Positions 1 through 11,737 of a DNA stretch of 64,000 nt are shown in pieces. The DNA is from Bullera alba. Taxonomy: Eukaryota > Basidiomycota > Tremellomycetes > Tremellales > Bulleraceae. The stretch lies in the NCBI GenBank assembly GCA_001600095.1, contig BCIX01000001.1, positions 5,233,198-5,297,197 of the forward strand, read 5' to 3'. Made by a program: the position numbers and the translations under genes. How positions within the stretch are numbered: position 1 is the first letter of the stretch; every line of letters begins with the position of its first letter. The notes below the pieces were generated by a model. The model saw only the letters and a program-made list of their open reading frames with translations, was not told where the DNA came from and did not search any database.

Positions 1-548
1 ACGTCGAAGTCGCAGACACAAGATCACTCATTGTCGAACACCGTCTGATTGACATCGACGAAGTTCGCTCGCTGGCCAAGTTGGTCTTGCGATTGGAAGC
101 GCTCTGTTCCACTGCGCCAGCAATGGGCTCGTCAAATGTGACCCACGATTTCCTCAATCCTGCCAAATCACCTACTTCCCCAATCAGCAATACCAGCGCC
201 CTTCCTTCGCCGGGACTCGAGATGACGCCGTCCAAGCGAGTCGTAACGAGAAACTTGATGAGGCTCGCTCCACCGTCCTACCTCGGCCCGCATATTCGAG
301 AAGATATGAACGACGATGAGCTAGCAACCATCATCGAGAGTATGACGACGAGAATGGAGAACGCCATGTCGTCATTAGTGAGTGTCGTATCTATCCACAT
401 GATCGTGAATGTAGCTAACCCACGGATCTTACAGTATGTCAAGCAGCTCGGAGGTCTCAACTCGATCATGTCAGCCTTCGAACAGCTGGCCAAGACGGAG
501 CCGATGTTGCTCATGAAGGCAATGTCTTACATGGGTGCTACGCAATGA
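1..548 (+). CDS. 3' end of an unrecognised protein gene (5' part outside window)
   Basis: The reading frame is open from base 3 through 377 and resumes at 435-548, ending in TGA. A 57-nt intron (378-434, GTGAGT...TTACAG) separates the two exons; it is a multiple of three with no stop, so the frame also reads through it. The visible 163 residues have a helical start (around RSLAKLVLRLEAL), a Ser/Pro/Thr-rich stretch (NPAKSPTSPISNTS), then a second helical part ending KAMSYMGATQ. I recognise no domain. The gene converges on the next gene, whose stop lies about 150 bp away on the other strand. The exon pattern and codon use look like real coding sequence, but function cannot be given from this C-terminal piece. 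Confidence 0.6.
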   Translation, partial: VEVADTRSLIVEHRLIDIDEVRSLAKLVLRLEALCSTAPAMGSSNVTHDFLNPAKSPTSPISNTSALPSPGLEMTPSKRVVTRNLMRLAPPSYLGPHIREDMNDDELATIIESMTTRMENAMSSLVSVVSIHMIVNVANPRILQYVKQLGGLNSIMSAFEQLAKTEPMLLMKAMSYMGATQ

Positions 549-695
549 GGCTCCTATCGGCTTAGTTGTTGCATAAAAGGCATTATTCACCAGGACATTG
601 AAGATAAGCCGTTGTAAGCCGATCTTTGTATAAACTTTGTATGCATGTAGAGGGTATTGAACAGCCGTTCTCCGCCCTGGCCTGGAGACACCCCA

Positions 696-1550
696 CTAAT
701 ATTCATAATCGCTGTCGTCGTCGCCTTCTGGAACATCGTGCGTGGTGTACGGCACAAGCATCTTGAACGAATCGGGATCAACGAGCGATGTGAACAGGAC
801 GACAGTAGCGTCAGCTGACACAGAGCCTTGTTTGAGCGTTGTACCACCGGCAGCGGCGTCGATGAAGAAGGGCACTCTTTCTGGCCAAGCTATCAAGGTT
901 CCGGCAAGGGAAGGATCCGTGAGCTGCCGCAGCACTTCAGCCGGAGGCGTATCATGCCAGGGTGGGACGGTCACCTTTGGCAGACGTAGCAGTATCAAGA
1001 GCGGTGTTGTTGGTTGTGGCAAGGTAGACGTATCTTCGCCTGAAGCTCGTCGGAGACAATCCCTCGAGCCCAGACTTGACCAGTTGCCCGGCGTAGGCAG
1101 GACCCAGGAACTCGCGTTTCCACCAGGAATTGCCCTCGCCGATGGCGGTATGATCGCCAGGTGGTGAGAATCTGCTGAAGTAGTCCTTGGTGTCGGCGAT
1201 ATCCCTTTGGTCATCGGGGTCTTCCAGATTGCAAGGCTTGAGCGTCATGCTGTAATCGTTTAGCACAAGTCTTCCTTGAGTGATTAGGTCGTCTTTAACG
1301 GAAGAACCGTTCACTACCAGTCTATCTGCCATCTTGTCGACCAGCTTGTCTCGTGGATGTTGAGGTGTTATTGTGGTGAGAACGTAAACTTCACCGCTTG
1401 CATGACTGCGTCTGTATCATGATATGGAAATTGGAAAACTTTCGGCGACGGCGAAGGCGGTCCAGCGTCCAGCGTCTGATCGTTTGATCGTGTGACGCTC
1501 TCCCGCGGGTCGATGGCGTTCGCGAAAATTGGATCGCGAATTAGAAGCAT
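696..1550 (-). CDS. Unrecognised 249-aa protein with acidic C-terminus
   Basis: Three exons are proposed on the minus strand: 1395-1550, 1030-1344 and 696-974 (total 750 nt). The first intron (1345-1394) has donor GTGAAG, a CTCAAC branch-like site and acceptor CAAG. The second intron (975-1029) is needed to change frame and ends CCAAAG, but its donor (GTCTAC) is weak. An upstream GTCAAG donor in the same phase would drop about 13 residues. The protein starts MLLIRDPIFANAIDPRES, has a mixed alpha/beta-looking middle (WWKREFLGPAYAG) and ends in an Asp/Glu/Tyr tail (EGDDDSDYEY). I cannot assign a family. It is divergent from CDH1, sharing a 580-bp upstream region. Existence as a gene is fairly likely; the second splice junction is uncertain. 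Confidence 0.5.
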
Positions 1551-2130
1551 GTTGCGTGCTACATGAGCTGCCGGCCTGCACTTCCGAGTCGTTATCTGGG
1601 ATAGTGGTGGAAGCCGAGAGGAGATTCGATCAGCACTTATAGACCGTTGAACGTTTGAGAAGGCTAGGCGGCAGTTGAAAGTCTGGCGCGGTCACTTCGT
1701 ACACGTCATTTTCCAAAAGTGGCAATTTGACAACTCGGCAGTTTTGATCCCGTCTCCTCGTACCGCCCTTGTTGTTGCTTGTCAACCACGCTCATCTAAC
1801 CCTCTCACTCTCAACACCTTTTGCTCCCTGTCGACATCCTCGAATTGTATAGGCGAACGACCGCCTCGATCCATCTCTTCCACCTTCTCATGCTCAAGCA
1901 GCTGCTGCCCTGATCTAGTTGTGCTACCAGTCTTTCCACCTACCCTCGAGTTGTCAATAAACCGAAACACCAAACAGTAAAAACAGTCACGTCCTCTGTC
2001 ACCCTCTCGTCTACCTATCGGCAATCGGACCTTTGCTACCAGTGACTTGGGATAACGATAGCGGAACAGGAGAAAAAAGAAACGTACGAAACGGCACTGC
2101 ATGTCATAGTGCCCAGGAAAGAAAGGTGCC
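1551..2130. promoter_or_regulatory. Divergent upstream region between the 696-1550 gene and CDH1
   Basis: These 580 bp lie between two divergent start codons. The CDH1-proximal half is pyrimidine-rich on the plus strand (about 1750-2000), which is typical of fungal 5' leaders. Short open frames here have no coding character. I see no TATA box I would trust. Confidence 0.35.
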
Positions 2131-4535
2131 ATGTCAATCTACGATACAGAGTTTTCTAGGCGATTACGCTCGTCTCTACCACCCTCACCAAGCTCATCTT
2201 CAACCGTCCACACCACCCTCAATCCCGATGTGTTTGGCGATATCACTCTGCCCATGCACAATGCAAGCCCAAAGAAGGGACCCAGTCCTGGCGGCCGCAA
2301 GGGCAAAGCTGTCATTCGAGATTACGGAGACAGGTGGGTTTAAAGATGAAACACAGTAATCTCCTGTCTCAACCTCCAACACATGCCCACACAAGCCTTC
2401 CGTATGTCACACAGTATCGGGAAGCTGATCGAGATGCTTTTGCTTGGCCAGATTTATCCCCACTCGAGACGGATCGGATATTCACGCTGCATACCAGTTG
2501 TTGCCAGAGGTAGATCTGGTGACGGGAAAAGCTATATCGTCAAAGCCGAAGCAAAGGCGGAAAAGCCTCATCGGTCAAGGGACTGACCAGGATGTCAGGC
2601 GAGGTGAGCGGAGGGCTATTGTAAGGCGTAGATGATTGCACTGACTTCGCTATTCAGAGGAGGTCAATGCGACGTTCACCCATCTACTCAAAACCGAGCT
2701 TTTCCCACCACCTTCGCCCAGTTCAAGACCTTCATCGCCTGCGCGGTCAGCCCAGCCATCGCCGTCCGCTTCACGTCACACCAATCTCCGCAGAATGATC
2801 AACTTCAACACCTCCCAAGCCACCAACTTGCCTTTGCCCGATCAACCATTATCTAGTGCTGGTACGACTCCGATGCACCATCACCCTCCTCCCGCAATCG
2901 CTGGCGAAAACGAGAGGAACGGTGGACGCGCATTGTCCCCCGCATCGACACTGCCTCCTCTGCCGCTCCATGCACCGGCCACGCCCACTTCAGGTCACGG
3001 CAGAGCACCGGGCGCAGGCCCAAGTTCATCACATCACCGAGCACATCAATCACAAGTCGCTCTGACGTCTACTTCGAGAAGTGGTACCACACCCCCGCAT
3101 TCGAATCGCAAGTCGGCTTTCTCTCCCCCGCCATCCGGAGGCCCATCATCACCGGGCACGCCGACCAAAAAAAGACTGCTCAACTTTCACTCGCCCAGTG
3201 CAGCCAAGATGGCAGCTCTCACCGGCGGAGGTGTTGGCGGAGCGGTGGCGGCATACGGCCTGGATGATATGGCTCATGAGAAATACAGCCTGAGTCCCGT
3301 CGGCAAAGCCAGCCAGAACGTCCTCCTCAGCCCGAGAAAGGGTATCAGACAAATCGCGCGAACGCCTTTCAAAGTGCTGGATGCTCCGGAGTTGACCGTG
3401 AGCTCTTGAAACAACAATTTGATTTCACCTAGCTAAACGCGGTTGTAGGATGACTTTTATCTGAATCTCGTATCGTGGTCAGCGTCAAACGTGCTAGCTG
3501 TTGGTCTCAACTCTTGTGTATACCTGTGGAGTGCCCAGACGAGCAAAGTCACCAAGCTCTGCGATATGGCCACTGGCCCGGTCCCAGATGAAAATTCGGA
3601 AGTGACCGGTTTAGAGTGGACGAATAGGGTGAGTACTGGTTGAATCGCTAGATATAGTGGTTGATCCAAGCGTACTGCAGGGAAGCACACTCGCAATCGG
3701 CACCCATAGCGGATCTGTCGAGATTTGGGATGCCGAGAACTGCAAAAAAATACGAACGATGTCTGGCCATTCTGGTAGAGTTGGCTGCTTGGCATGGAAC
3801 AACCACATCCTATCATCTGGCTCTCGCGACCGGACAATACTGCATCGAGACACGCGAGCACCAGATCAGTATATCAGAAAGCTGGCGGGACACCATAAGC
3901 AGGAAGTATGTGGGTTACGGTGGAACACAGACACGGACCAATTGGCCTCTGGTGGCAACGACAACAAGTTGTTCGTGTGGGGTGGTACGGATTCGAGACC
4001 AACATGGCGATTCTGCGAGCATCGGGCTGCGGTCAAGGCGATAGCCTGGTCACCACACCAGCGAGGAATCTTGGCGAGTGGAGGTGGTACTGCCGACAAG
4101 AAGATCAGGTTCTGGAACAGCTTGACTGGGGGTTTGATTAGTGAATTGGACACTGGATCTCAGGTGAGTTCTGTCGAAAATTGCAATCACTCGTATGCCA
4201 GCTGACTTACTGCCGCTTAGGTGTGCAATCTCATGTGGTCCAAGAACTCGAACGAGATCGTCTCGACGCACGGATACTCTGGAGGTCCAGTATCAAATCA
4301 GATACATATCTGGAAGTACCCGTCAATGACTCAGGTGGCCACGCTTACTGGCCATACATATCGAGTGCTCTATCTCGCCATGAGCCCCGACGGACAGACC
4401 ATCGTGACCGGTGCTGGCGACGAAACGCTGAGGTTCTGGAACGCCTTTCAGAAAGGCAAGGCAGGTGTCAAGGGGTCTGGAGGGGGAACGGTCGAGATTA
4501 GGAGCGGATTGAATCCATTTGCAAAGATAAGATGA
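2131..4535 (+). CDS. CDH1: APC/C co-activator Cdh1/Fizzy-related, WD40 protein
   Basis: Cdh1 recruits substrates to the anaphase-promoting complex and keeps mitotic cyclins low in G1. Six exons give 690 aa: 2131-2333, 2452-2603, 2658-3397, 3449-3628, 3681-4163, 4221-4535. The C-box DRFIPTR (about residues 67-73) is created exactly by splicing exons 1 and 2. A long Ser/Pro/His-rich segment follows (about 130-320). Next comes the family-specific block with [19 protein letters not shown] running into [10 protein letters not shown] and a seven-bladed WD40 propeller. The extreme C-terminus is Ile-Arg, the tail that docks on TPR subunits of the APC/C. The start ATG is the first in frame before the acidic N-terminus. 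The block before the propeller separates Cdh1 from Cdc20. I infer regulation by CDK phosphorylation from the SP/TP sites in the long N-terminal region. Confidence 0.95.
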
Positions 4536-5419
4536 TGTGGAATCAGAAGGGAGAGGGGGTTCTTCGGACATTTCACGAGTTTGTGAGAGGAATTATCACG
4601 TTGTATCGACCTACGTCACCTGATGATCAGGTGTCAAGTAGGTATATCTGAGTATAGTTGTGCATAACGAGCGTGATGAATGAGCTGTACATATGAGCAT
4701 GGCCATGATGTATGGCGTGCCAGAAGTGCCACAATCGGATAAACCCGGTTATAACGCCGAATAGGAGCTCACCGCTATCAGTCGGGCTTGCTGGCTCTAC
4801 TGGACCGGCCGATGAGCAGGACGGTATGAAGCTGATGAGATGGAGCATCGATACCTATAGACATCCATACCGGTCTTCCTTGCCTCGAACTTTGTCTTTG
4901 TGATCGCAGACGATACCACGGACGGGCCTACCTTTTGGAACTTGTCGACGGAAGCAAGTCAGTGAAGCATTGATAGGGAGTAAATCGACACGTCAGCAAA
5001 GCTCGCCTTCGAAGTCGCATTCCCATCCGTTGGTTTGTACTGTCCGCTCCTTTCGTTCAACAACACTTCGGTCTATCACGGATTGAACACAGCCATTCGC
5101 CTCAAGTGTACCTATTCCATCAGTCTAGAGAAGGCGGTGGAATATCAACCTTAGTAGCACTTGACCAGTAGGGGTATCCTGCCCATGCTCGACTCTGCTC
5201 AAACTCGATTGAAGCCCCCACTTAAACCCTACCACCAATCCGAACAAACACCAGCTCAATCAGATACAGGTGAGCTTCGGATACTCCCAAGTCCGATTTG
5301 TATCATATCGAGGGCAATGCTGAGCACGGCTCCAGATAGAGAACAGACACGCAACGTATTTGACCGATCCTCCCCCTTCCTTTCTCTCCATCCTTCCGCC
5401 CCTCAATCACCATCTCTGA
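4536..5419. other. Intergenic region, CDH1 3' side and CCR4 leader
   Basis: This stretch of 884 bp has no supported gene. The part from about 5160 to 5419 is C/T- and A-rich and probably contains the CCR4 leader. A GTGAGC donor near 5271 suggests a leader intron, but I cannot fix its acceptor. Nothing else stands out. Confidence 0.3.
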
Positions 5420-7903
5420 ATGTTCTACCAACATCACCAGAACGGCCAGCCGACCTCGTCCTCTTCTAAACACCACGACGGGCCTGGAGGGCCGGGTCCG
5501 AACGGTCTAGGAGCATGGGGTAGACATCCATTCGCTCCACCTCCGGTCGGTCCAGGTGGTATGACTTTACCGACGCCTGGATCGTTCGGAGGCCCGGGAG
5601 GTCCAGGTGGGGGTCCAGGTGGTCCAGGATCGAACGGGATGTTGGGAGGCTACGGAGGGCCGCCACCTCCACATCATCTACAAGGTCATGGACCTCATCA
5701 TCCAAGCTTTGGGGCAGGAGGCGGGCTGCATCTCGGAGGAGGGTCCAATGCTCAAGTCGGAGGAGGTCTAGGAGGAATGGGATATGGAATGGGCATGTTC
5801 GGAACGACGGGTGCAGCACAAGGAGGCGCAGCGGGCGGTAACAGTCCACCTAGACAAGATAGCAATGTCCCCTTGACGGCGTACTGGCAGCATCAGCTCA
5901 TGAGAGCAGAGGTGAGTGCAAGATAGAGCTCTGCTGCTTCGTCTACACTATGCGTGGACTGACTTGACTCGCTTAGGCTTCCCGGATGTCCAACTCCCCC
6001 CACCACCGTGCTCGATCCGCCGCGGTGGCATCTAGGATGTCCTCCACCAAACCCACGGTAGTCATTGCGGATCCAAGCATTCGACCGATTTCCTCTGCGT
6101 CCAACACCAATCTGGCAGCTCAGGCTACGAATGGACTGCACAAGAAGAACCAGTCTTTGTCCGTGTTGTCCTCCACAACGGATCGTACGCAGACACCTCC
6201 GCCCAAGATAGATGCTGGATTGTCAGGTCTCGAAAACCCAGATCCAGCCACACCCGACGTCGACCCCGCACCTGGGACAAAGGATGACGACGAAACGAGC
6301 GAACCATGGACAGGCTTAGATCTAGGTGGAATCAAACTACGTACCCTGTCCACTGCCCTTTTCTCCTTCACCCACGTCACCAGTCTATATATCAACCACA
6401 ACTCCCTCACCAGTCTACCCTCCGCTATCTCCCAGCTACGACAACTCACCCTGCTCGATGCGACGGCGAACGAGTTGACATCGATCCCGCCTGAGATTGG
6501 AGTGCTATGCAAGCTCAAAGATCTCCTTCTATTCGACAATCATCTCACGACGCTACCCCCCGAGATTGGAACGCTGTATCTTCTAGAAACGCTCGGAATA
6601 GAAGGAAACCCTCTGGAGGACAGGCTGAAGAAGATCATCGCCGAGGACGGCACGAAAGCGTTGATCACGCAATTGAGGGATTCTTGTCCTGTAGGAGCAG
6701 CACCTCCCGAGCGGCAATGGATCGAGGTCGAGCCCGACCATTCGTCACCAGCGGACGGAAAGCAGGAATCGTTTACCGTGTTGACCTACAACATCCTCTG
6801 TCAAGCCTTCGCTCCCAGCTCGACGTATAGCTACACACCATCGTGGGCGCTGGATTGGAGTTACAGAAAGCAGACGATTTTGCAAGAAATAATTAACGCT
6901 GCGGCCGATGTTGTCTGTCTCCAGGAAATCGACGGCGAGCAATATGGAGAGTTCTTCCTACCACAGCTTCAATCGCACGGCTATGAAGGAGCGCATTACC
7001 CACGGACGAGGGCTAGGACCATGTCAGCGGACGAAGCCAAATTGGTGGATGGATGCGCCATCTTCTGGAAGGATGATCGGTTCTCGCTGGTGGAGACTCA
7101 GGTGATCGAGTTCAACCAGGTCGCACTAGCCAAGACCGACATGAGAACGGACGACATGTTCAACCGAGTCATGTCCCGAGACAACATTGCAGTCACTGCA
7201 TCGCTGGAGTTCAAGGCATCCGGTGCGAGGTTGCTTGTGGCCAATGCCCACGTCTACTGGGATCACCGGTACAGAGATGTGAAGCTGGTGCAGATCGGCA
7301 TGTTGATGGAGGAGCTGGAGAAGGTTGCGGAGAGATTTGGAACACTGCCAGCCAAACCGGTTTCGGAGCCAGAGTTCAACAAGGGTCGACCTCCCAAGTA
7401 CGAGAGATTGGAGAGAGGCCGAGATGTGCCACTCATCCTCTGTGTCGACACAAACTCTCTCGCAAAGTCAGCCGTGTACGAGCTCATCTCGGATGGAGAG
7501 GTCGCGCCTGACCACGAGGACTTTATGACACACGTCTATGGTACATACACCAACCACGGACTGCGTCATAGGCTGGGATTACGATCCGCCTGTTCGACAT
7601 TCGGCGAGATGAAGATGACCAACTTCACGCCGACTTTCGAAGCCGCCATCGATTACATCTTCTACACCCCGAGAAGCATGAAGGTCACGAGTGTTCTGGG
7701 CGATGTGGACAGGAGCTATCTAGACAAGACTGTTGGATTCCCCAACGCTCATTTCCCCTCAGAGTGAGTAGCTGCCTTCGAGTTGTTGAAGCGCGGCCAC
7801 TAATCCACCATCTAGTCATATCCCCGTCTTTGCGCAATTCCAAATCAAAGGCCAACAAGACGCACCGCAAGTAAGAGAGGTCGTCCACGGCTACAGCCGA
7901 TAA
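5420..7903 (+). CDS. CCR4: CCR4-type poly(A) deadenylase (LRR plus EEP nuclease)
   Basis: Catalytic subunit of the CCR4-NOT complex, which shortens mRNA poly(A) tails in the cytoplasm. Three exons (5420-5911, 5977-7763, 7816-7903) give 788 aa. The order is: a Gly/Pro/His-rich N-terminus (about 1-160), a linker with Ser/Thr, leucine-rich repeats (about 275-390, e.g. LTSLPSAISQL, LTTLPPEIGTL), then an endonuclease/exonuclease/phosphatase domain from about 430. EEP signature blocks are visible: TYNILC, CLQEID, NAHVYW, CVDTNS, AAIDYIFYT and a final SDHIP. The Asp of SDHIP is formed across the last splice junction. LRR plus EEP in one chain is diagnostic of Ccr4 as against Pop2 or Ngl proteins. 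The protein ends soon after SDHIP, as is usual. Confidence 0.95.
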
Positions 7904-8630
7904 ACGGTCTTTTGGATCTCTTCAAGCCATCACCCTTCAACTCTCCCGTCTCGAAAGCATTGTGTCCTATAGCACCAGAACAGATTGTACCACTACTAGG
8001 ATTCACCTCTACTCATCGATTACCTCTTCCTACACCTCGCACCACCCGGGTGTCGCCGACAAACGACAACTCAAGCCTCAAGTCTGCATGTGATACCAAG
8101 TAAGATTAGAATATTCTACATAATGACGAGACCAATGCGGTCCTCACCTGTAGAATGAGATGTAGGGTCTAGAATAGCAAAGGTCCGCACTATCTCTTAG
8201 CCAAGTAGTGATATGACATGGATGTAAAATCTGAATCTCGCGATCGTATAGCACAGCGTGGCGCTCGCGATCCCTCAGCTTGATCGCTGAGCGGGATCAA
8301 AAAAAGGTGGCCATTCTGAAACACGATTGCCTGTTTCACTGCTCGGTTTGCTTTCACTCGACCTCTGGTCTGATTGTCCTCAGGAGAGATAACCTCACGC
8401 TGTTTGTCTCGCCTGTGCTCTGCTCATCTGTCCATAACACTAGGATCGGTAACATTGGCAAGGTGTACAGGTGGCTGGGATGCTGGATCGAGGGTAGACC
8501 GCTAGGACAAATCGCGATACCGCTCAGACCGTACCGCGAGCCCATCACCCGTCAATCAGCTCGTAGTCGTCAGCCTGCAAGTTTCGCATTTATCGCTTGC
8601 TAAACGGTCTGTCCTCTGGTGTCGTTCGGA
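7904..8630. other. Intergenic region downstream of CCR4
   Basis: These 727 bp lie between two plus-strand genes. An open frame directly after the CCR4 stop (about 7912-8103) has no ATG and low-complexity content, so I read it as 3' UTR. Short frames around 8280-8600 show no family signal. Nothing else is visible. Confidence 0.3.
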
Positions 8631-10018
8631 ATGGCACTCAGTCTAGCAGACGAGCTCGCTTCGGCGTTTGATGAGCCGCATGTAGGAGGTTTCGGTGGAG
8701 GCATAAGCCTCGCCGAGGAGTTTGGGCTGGATTTGGAGTTGGAATTAGGCGACGGTTTTGGAAAGCCAAAAGGTATGTCTAAACCGTTCTCTTCTCGATT
8801 GAGACACAAAGGCTAAGCTCTGATTGCGCATTCCTAGATGTCCGCGATGGTTCACGAACGCCTCCACCCGACCCAGACCCACATACCAGGAATAATTCTC
8901 GATCTTCCCCTGCCCGAGCGCGGCCCTCCTTGACACCTTCTCTCTCGGATACATCGGCATCTCAGGATGAAACACTCGACGAACTAGAGGCTCCATCGAC
9001 TGCCTTACCCGATCGATATAATGCAGATCTATCGGTGGCACCATTGGAGGATGACGAGGGACTGGCTCATGCTCGAGCTTCGACTATCGTCTGTCTACAA
9101 AGCCCGAATATGGATCCGCTTGTAGAGCTGAATACAATCCTCACTTCGACCACTTCTTTCCTCGGTCTTCTTCGGAAGTTAGACTGCCCATTGGGGCCTC
9201 TGACGGATCCGTCGGTGACGGGAAGGATAGAGACGGCGCTCGAGGCGCACGTGGCGAGACTGGAGCAGTCAGTGAAGCTGAGAGATGTGCAGAGTAAAGA
9301 GATGGGATATCTGTTACAGCAGTTGGGAAGCTTGTCTTTGGAAGTGATGTTTGCCTCGGAAGACGGAGAAGCATTGGAAGTCCTGCACGAGCAGCCGGAG
9401 GATGAATATGAATTCTTAGGAGAAGAGGAGCCGATTGGCTGGGTAGGCGAAAGCCTTTCAACTATCGACACTGGGCTCAATGGGTCAAACAGCGCGAATC
9501 TTGTCCATTTTTTGGACAGCCGAAATGGCCTCGATTCGATAAGCGACCTTGGACCCAGTACGCCAATCGACACATCGAACAACCCATTCGACTCTCATCC
9601 TACACGTCCATCGGACCGATCTCTCAAAACGGCCATTTCCTCCGGCCGCTTGCCCGATACTGTTACAATGCTTCATCGGACGACGGCGGACCTTGCATCG
9701 GGATTGTCACACTTGACCGAGTCTCTGCAATCGACCAGCTCCATGTCGACAGCTTCAGCAAGGCAAATTCGGGGGATCAGAGCTGGTATAGAGTCGTGGA
9801 GAGAGAGGGAACTTGCAGAGGAGAATGCGAGGACCATTGTGGAATCTTGGGAACGACAAAAGCTAGAGCAGGGCTTGACTGGGCAAGATATGGGGTTGAA
9901 GCAGATCTTGGAGAAACAAGTGCGCGATTTCACTGCAGTCATGGACGACGTGGCGGACCGGATGGAGCGGATCAGGCGGGAAGGACAATTCAGGTTGGCA
10001 TGTGCTCAGAGGGGATAA
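8631..10018 (+). CDS. Unrecognised 440-aa acidic/coiled-coil protein
   Basis: Two exons (8631-8772, 8838-10018) joined by a 65-nt intron (GTATGT...CCTAG). The ATG at 8631 opens MALSLADELASAF and is followed by a Gly/Leu/Glu-rich acidic segment (SLAEEFGLDLELELGDGFG). A Ser/Pro/Asp-rich linker follows (about 50-120). Two helical regions come next: around residues 150-220 (VELNTILTSTTSFLGLLRKL) and 330-440 (WRERELAEENARTIVESWERQ, QILEKQVRDFTAVMDDVADRMERIRR). The last is a convincing coiled coil. No enzyme motif or signal peptide is seen. The helix-rich build suggests a structural or adaptor protein, but that is inference only. The frame and splice junction are clean, so I am confident that it is a gene. 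Confidence 0.75.
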
Positions 10019-10377
10019 CGATTCTGTCACGAGGCTAGAAACGAACACGGACACGATACTTACGACGCTATAGCTTGATCAGGTAGACATGTGACGACAT
10101 ATATGGTGTTTGTGACAGATGTCCCCCGCAGCTGATCTGGAAACGGTGTTTCACCGACTCAGCCGAAACGCCAAAGACCAGCAAAGACCCCGATGTTACA
10201 TGACAGACTCCGCTCCTTTCACGAAGACATACCTCGCTACCGCCTTGTTGGTCATTGGTAGATCGCGGCGGCATATAAGACAGTACTCGTACTACAACAG
10301 TCTCGACCACACAGATTTATCGTCTTCCCCGTACATCCCTCTCGTCCCAATCAGCTAATCCTCAAGCAAAACCCATC
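10019..10377. other. Intergenic region before the first unknown tandem gene
   Basis: These 359 bp between two plus-strand genes hold a TATA-like element near 10274 and a pyrimidine-rich leader next to the ATG at 10378. No gene is supported. Confidence 0.3.
10274..10279 (+). promoter_or_regulatory. TATA-like element
   Basis: The hexamer TATAAG, inside GCATATAAGA, lies about 100 bp upstream of the ATG at 10378, a plausible distance for a TATA box given a short leader. Most other genes in this window lack such a clear element, which would fit a regulated rather than constitutive gene. This is based on position and sequence only. Confidence 0.3.
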
Positions 10378-11627
10378 ATGTCCACATCGGCAGACAATCA
10401 ATCAGCTTTGACCTCGCCCACTCAATATGGCCTCCCGATCCGCTTGTCGCCCAGAAAGTCCACGGCGGAGGCAGCGCACATACTCTTCGACGATCCTGCC
10501 GCAAAGACCATCTGGGATCACCTCAAGACAGGCTGGGTGCATGGCATGACCATCAACGCGAATGGCCCTAGGAGTATCAGCGTGACCACGACTGTACAGC
10601 CTCTGCGGGATGGTTTCTTCTTGCCCCATTCGGAAGACCCAAGTTTGGCTGCTTGGCAGGCACAACTCTCATTGGACCTGCCGACACAAGACTGCGACTT
10701 CGTTACCAGTCTCCTCAACGACTTGCAAAAGACCCAATATCAGCCTCAACATTGGCCAGAGTCATTCCGCGAAGATGAGCTATACCTCTCGTTAGAAGGA
10801 TGCCCTGAAGGTGAGGAGCGGTGGAGGACCAGTGAAGCCTTCCAGTGGAGCCTACCTGGGCAAGAGGCCAATCGAGAAGAGATGGCGCGTCGTGTCCGGC
10901 GATACGATGCGCCCTCACCTTCTCTGCGGGACCTATCTCTCGACTCCCCCTATCGTCGGAGAGACTAGCCCGAGAGGTGCCGCGGAGCCAACATGTGGTC
11001 GCACTCCCCCGGTGCTCTTACTTTGGCAACCCAAGAGTTCTGACGATCGATGGAGATGGTCGAACGGGCTCAAGTCTCGGCAATGACCTCTGGACCGCGT
11101 ATTTCCAAGGTCTAGGAGACATTGTCTTCAGGCCACGACGGATGGAGGAGGCTAATGGATATGTGCTGGTCCAACCGGACAACTGGGTGGGCCGCAAGAA
11201 CACATACACCCGACCTGGACAGATTCAGCTATCCGGCCTCAGCGACGAGATTCCCGAAGGTACCCAGCTACTGTATACCCTCCAAGCCAAGTCACCCTCT
11301 CCCAATGGTGACGAATCATCCGAGTGTTGCTACGCTGAGGATATTCCGAGTCAGATCAAAAGGCTCTCACAACAGGAGTTTGCACACTTGCTCAACAACC
11401 TGACCGACTCAGATGGTAGCCCATTAGACTTGAACGCGGTTGGCTTTGTCTCGGATCTGGAATACTCGGAATGCCCTCTTGGGATCTGGGCAAACAAGTC
11501 CTGGAAGGGAAGATTCACTCCGCAAACTGGAGAAGATCAGTATCGGCCGTTCGATTTCGGTCTCTCTGTCACTGCGGTCAACCCCTCAAGGGAAAGAGGG
11601 TCTCTGACAGATCGACCACAGGGATAA
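10378..11627 (+). CDS. Unrecognised protein, first of a possible diverged tandem pair
   Basis: The ATG at 10378 opens a coding-looking frame to about 10966; coding then continues in a different frame to TAA at 11627. A 35-nt intron (10811-10845, GTGAGG...TCCAG) joins the frames, giving 404 aa. However, the first frame still looks coding beyond 10811, so a later splice or a real frameshift is possible. A third frame (11600-11737, ending KQKYTLRVSDAMH) may hold an extra 3' exon. The protein is soluble-looking, rich in Leu, Asp and Pro, with no transmembrane segment or motif I know. Blocks such as DDPAAKTIWDHL, QGLGDIVF and WKGRFTP have rough counterparts, in the same order, in the gene at 12268-13449. 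That similarity was judged by eye only. Confidence 0.45.
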
Positions 11628-11737
11628 GTGCAAAACGCGTAGGAGGTCTGGTTGAGACGCTCCTTTCCGGACTAGCTCACGAAGAAGTTGATCCGAAACA
11701 GAAATATACCCTCAGAGTCTCTGACGCGATGCACTAG

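Noticed and set aside
5161..5469. Upstream open frame before CCR4
   Set aside because: It begins at a non-ATG codon and overlaps the CCR4 start in another frame. There is nothing to show that it is translated.
7912..8103. Open frame directly after the CCR4 stop
   Set aside because: It has no ATG start and Pro/Thr-rich low-complexity content, and CCR4 proteins normally end just after the SDH motif. It is best read as 3' UTR.
9067..9582. 171-codon antisense frame within the 8631-10018 gene
   Set aside because: It is a shadow of a well-supported gene in GC-rich DNA. Similar antisense frames over PP2C (14207-14752), AGS1 (42299-42823, 43204-43686, 45370-45996) and GPATCH11 (40095-40919, plus strand) were dropped for the same reason.
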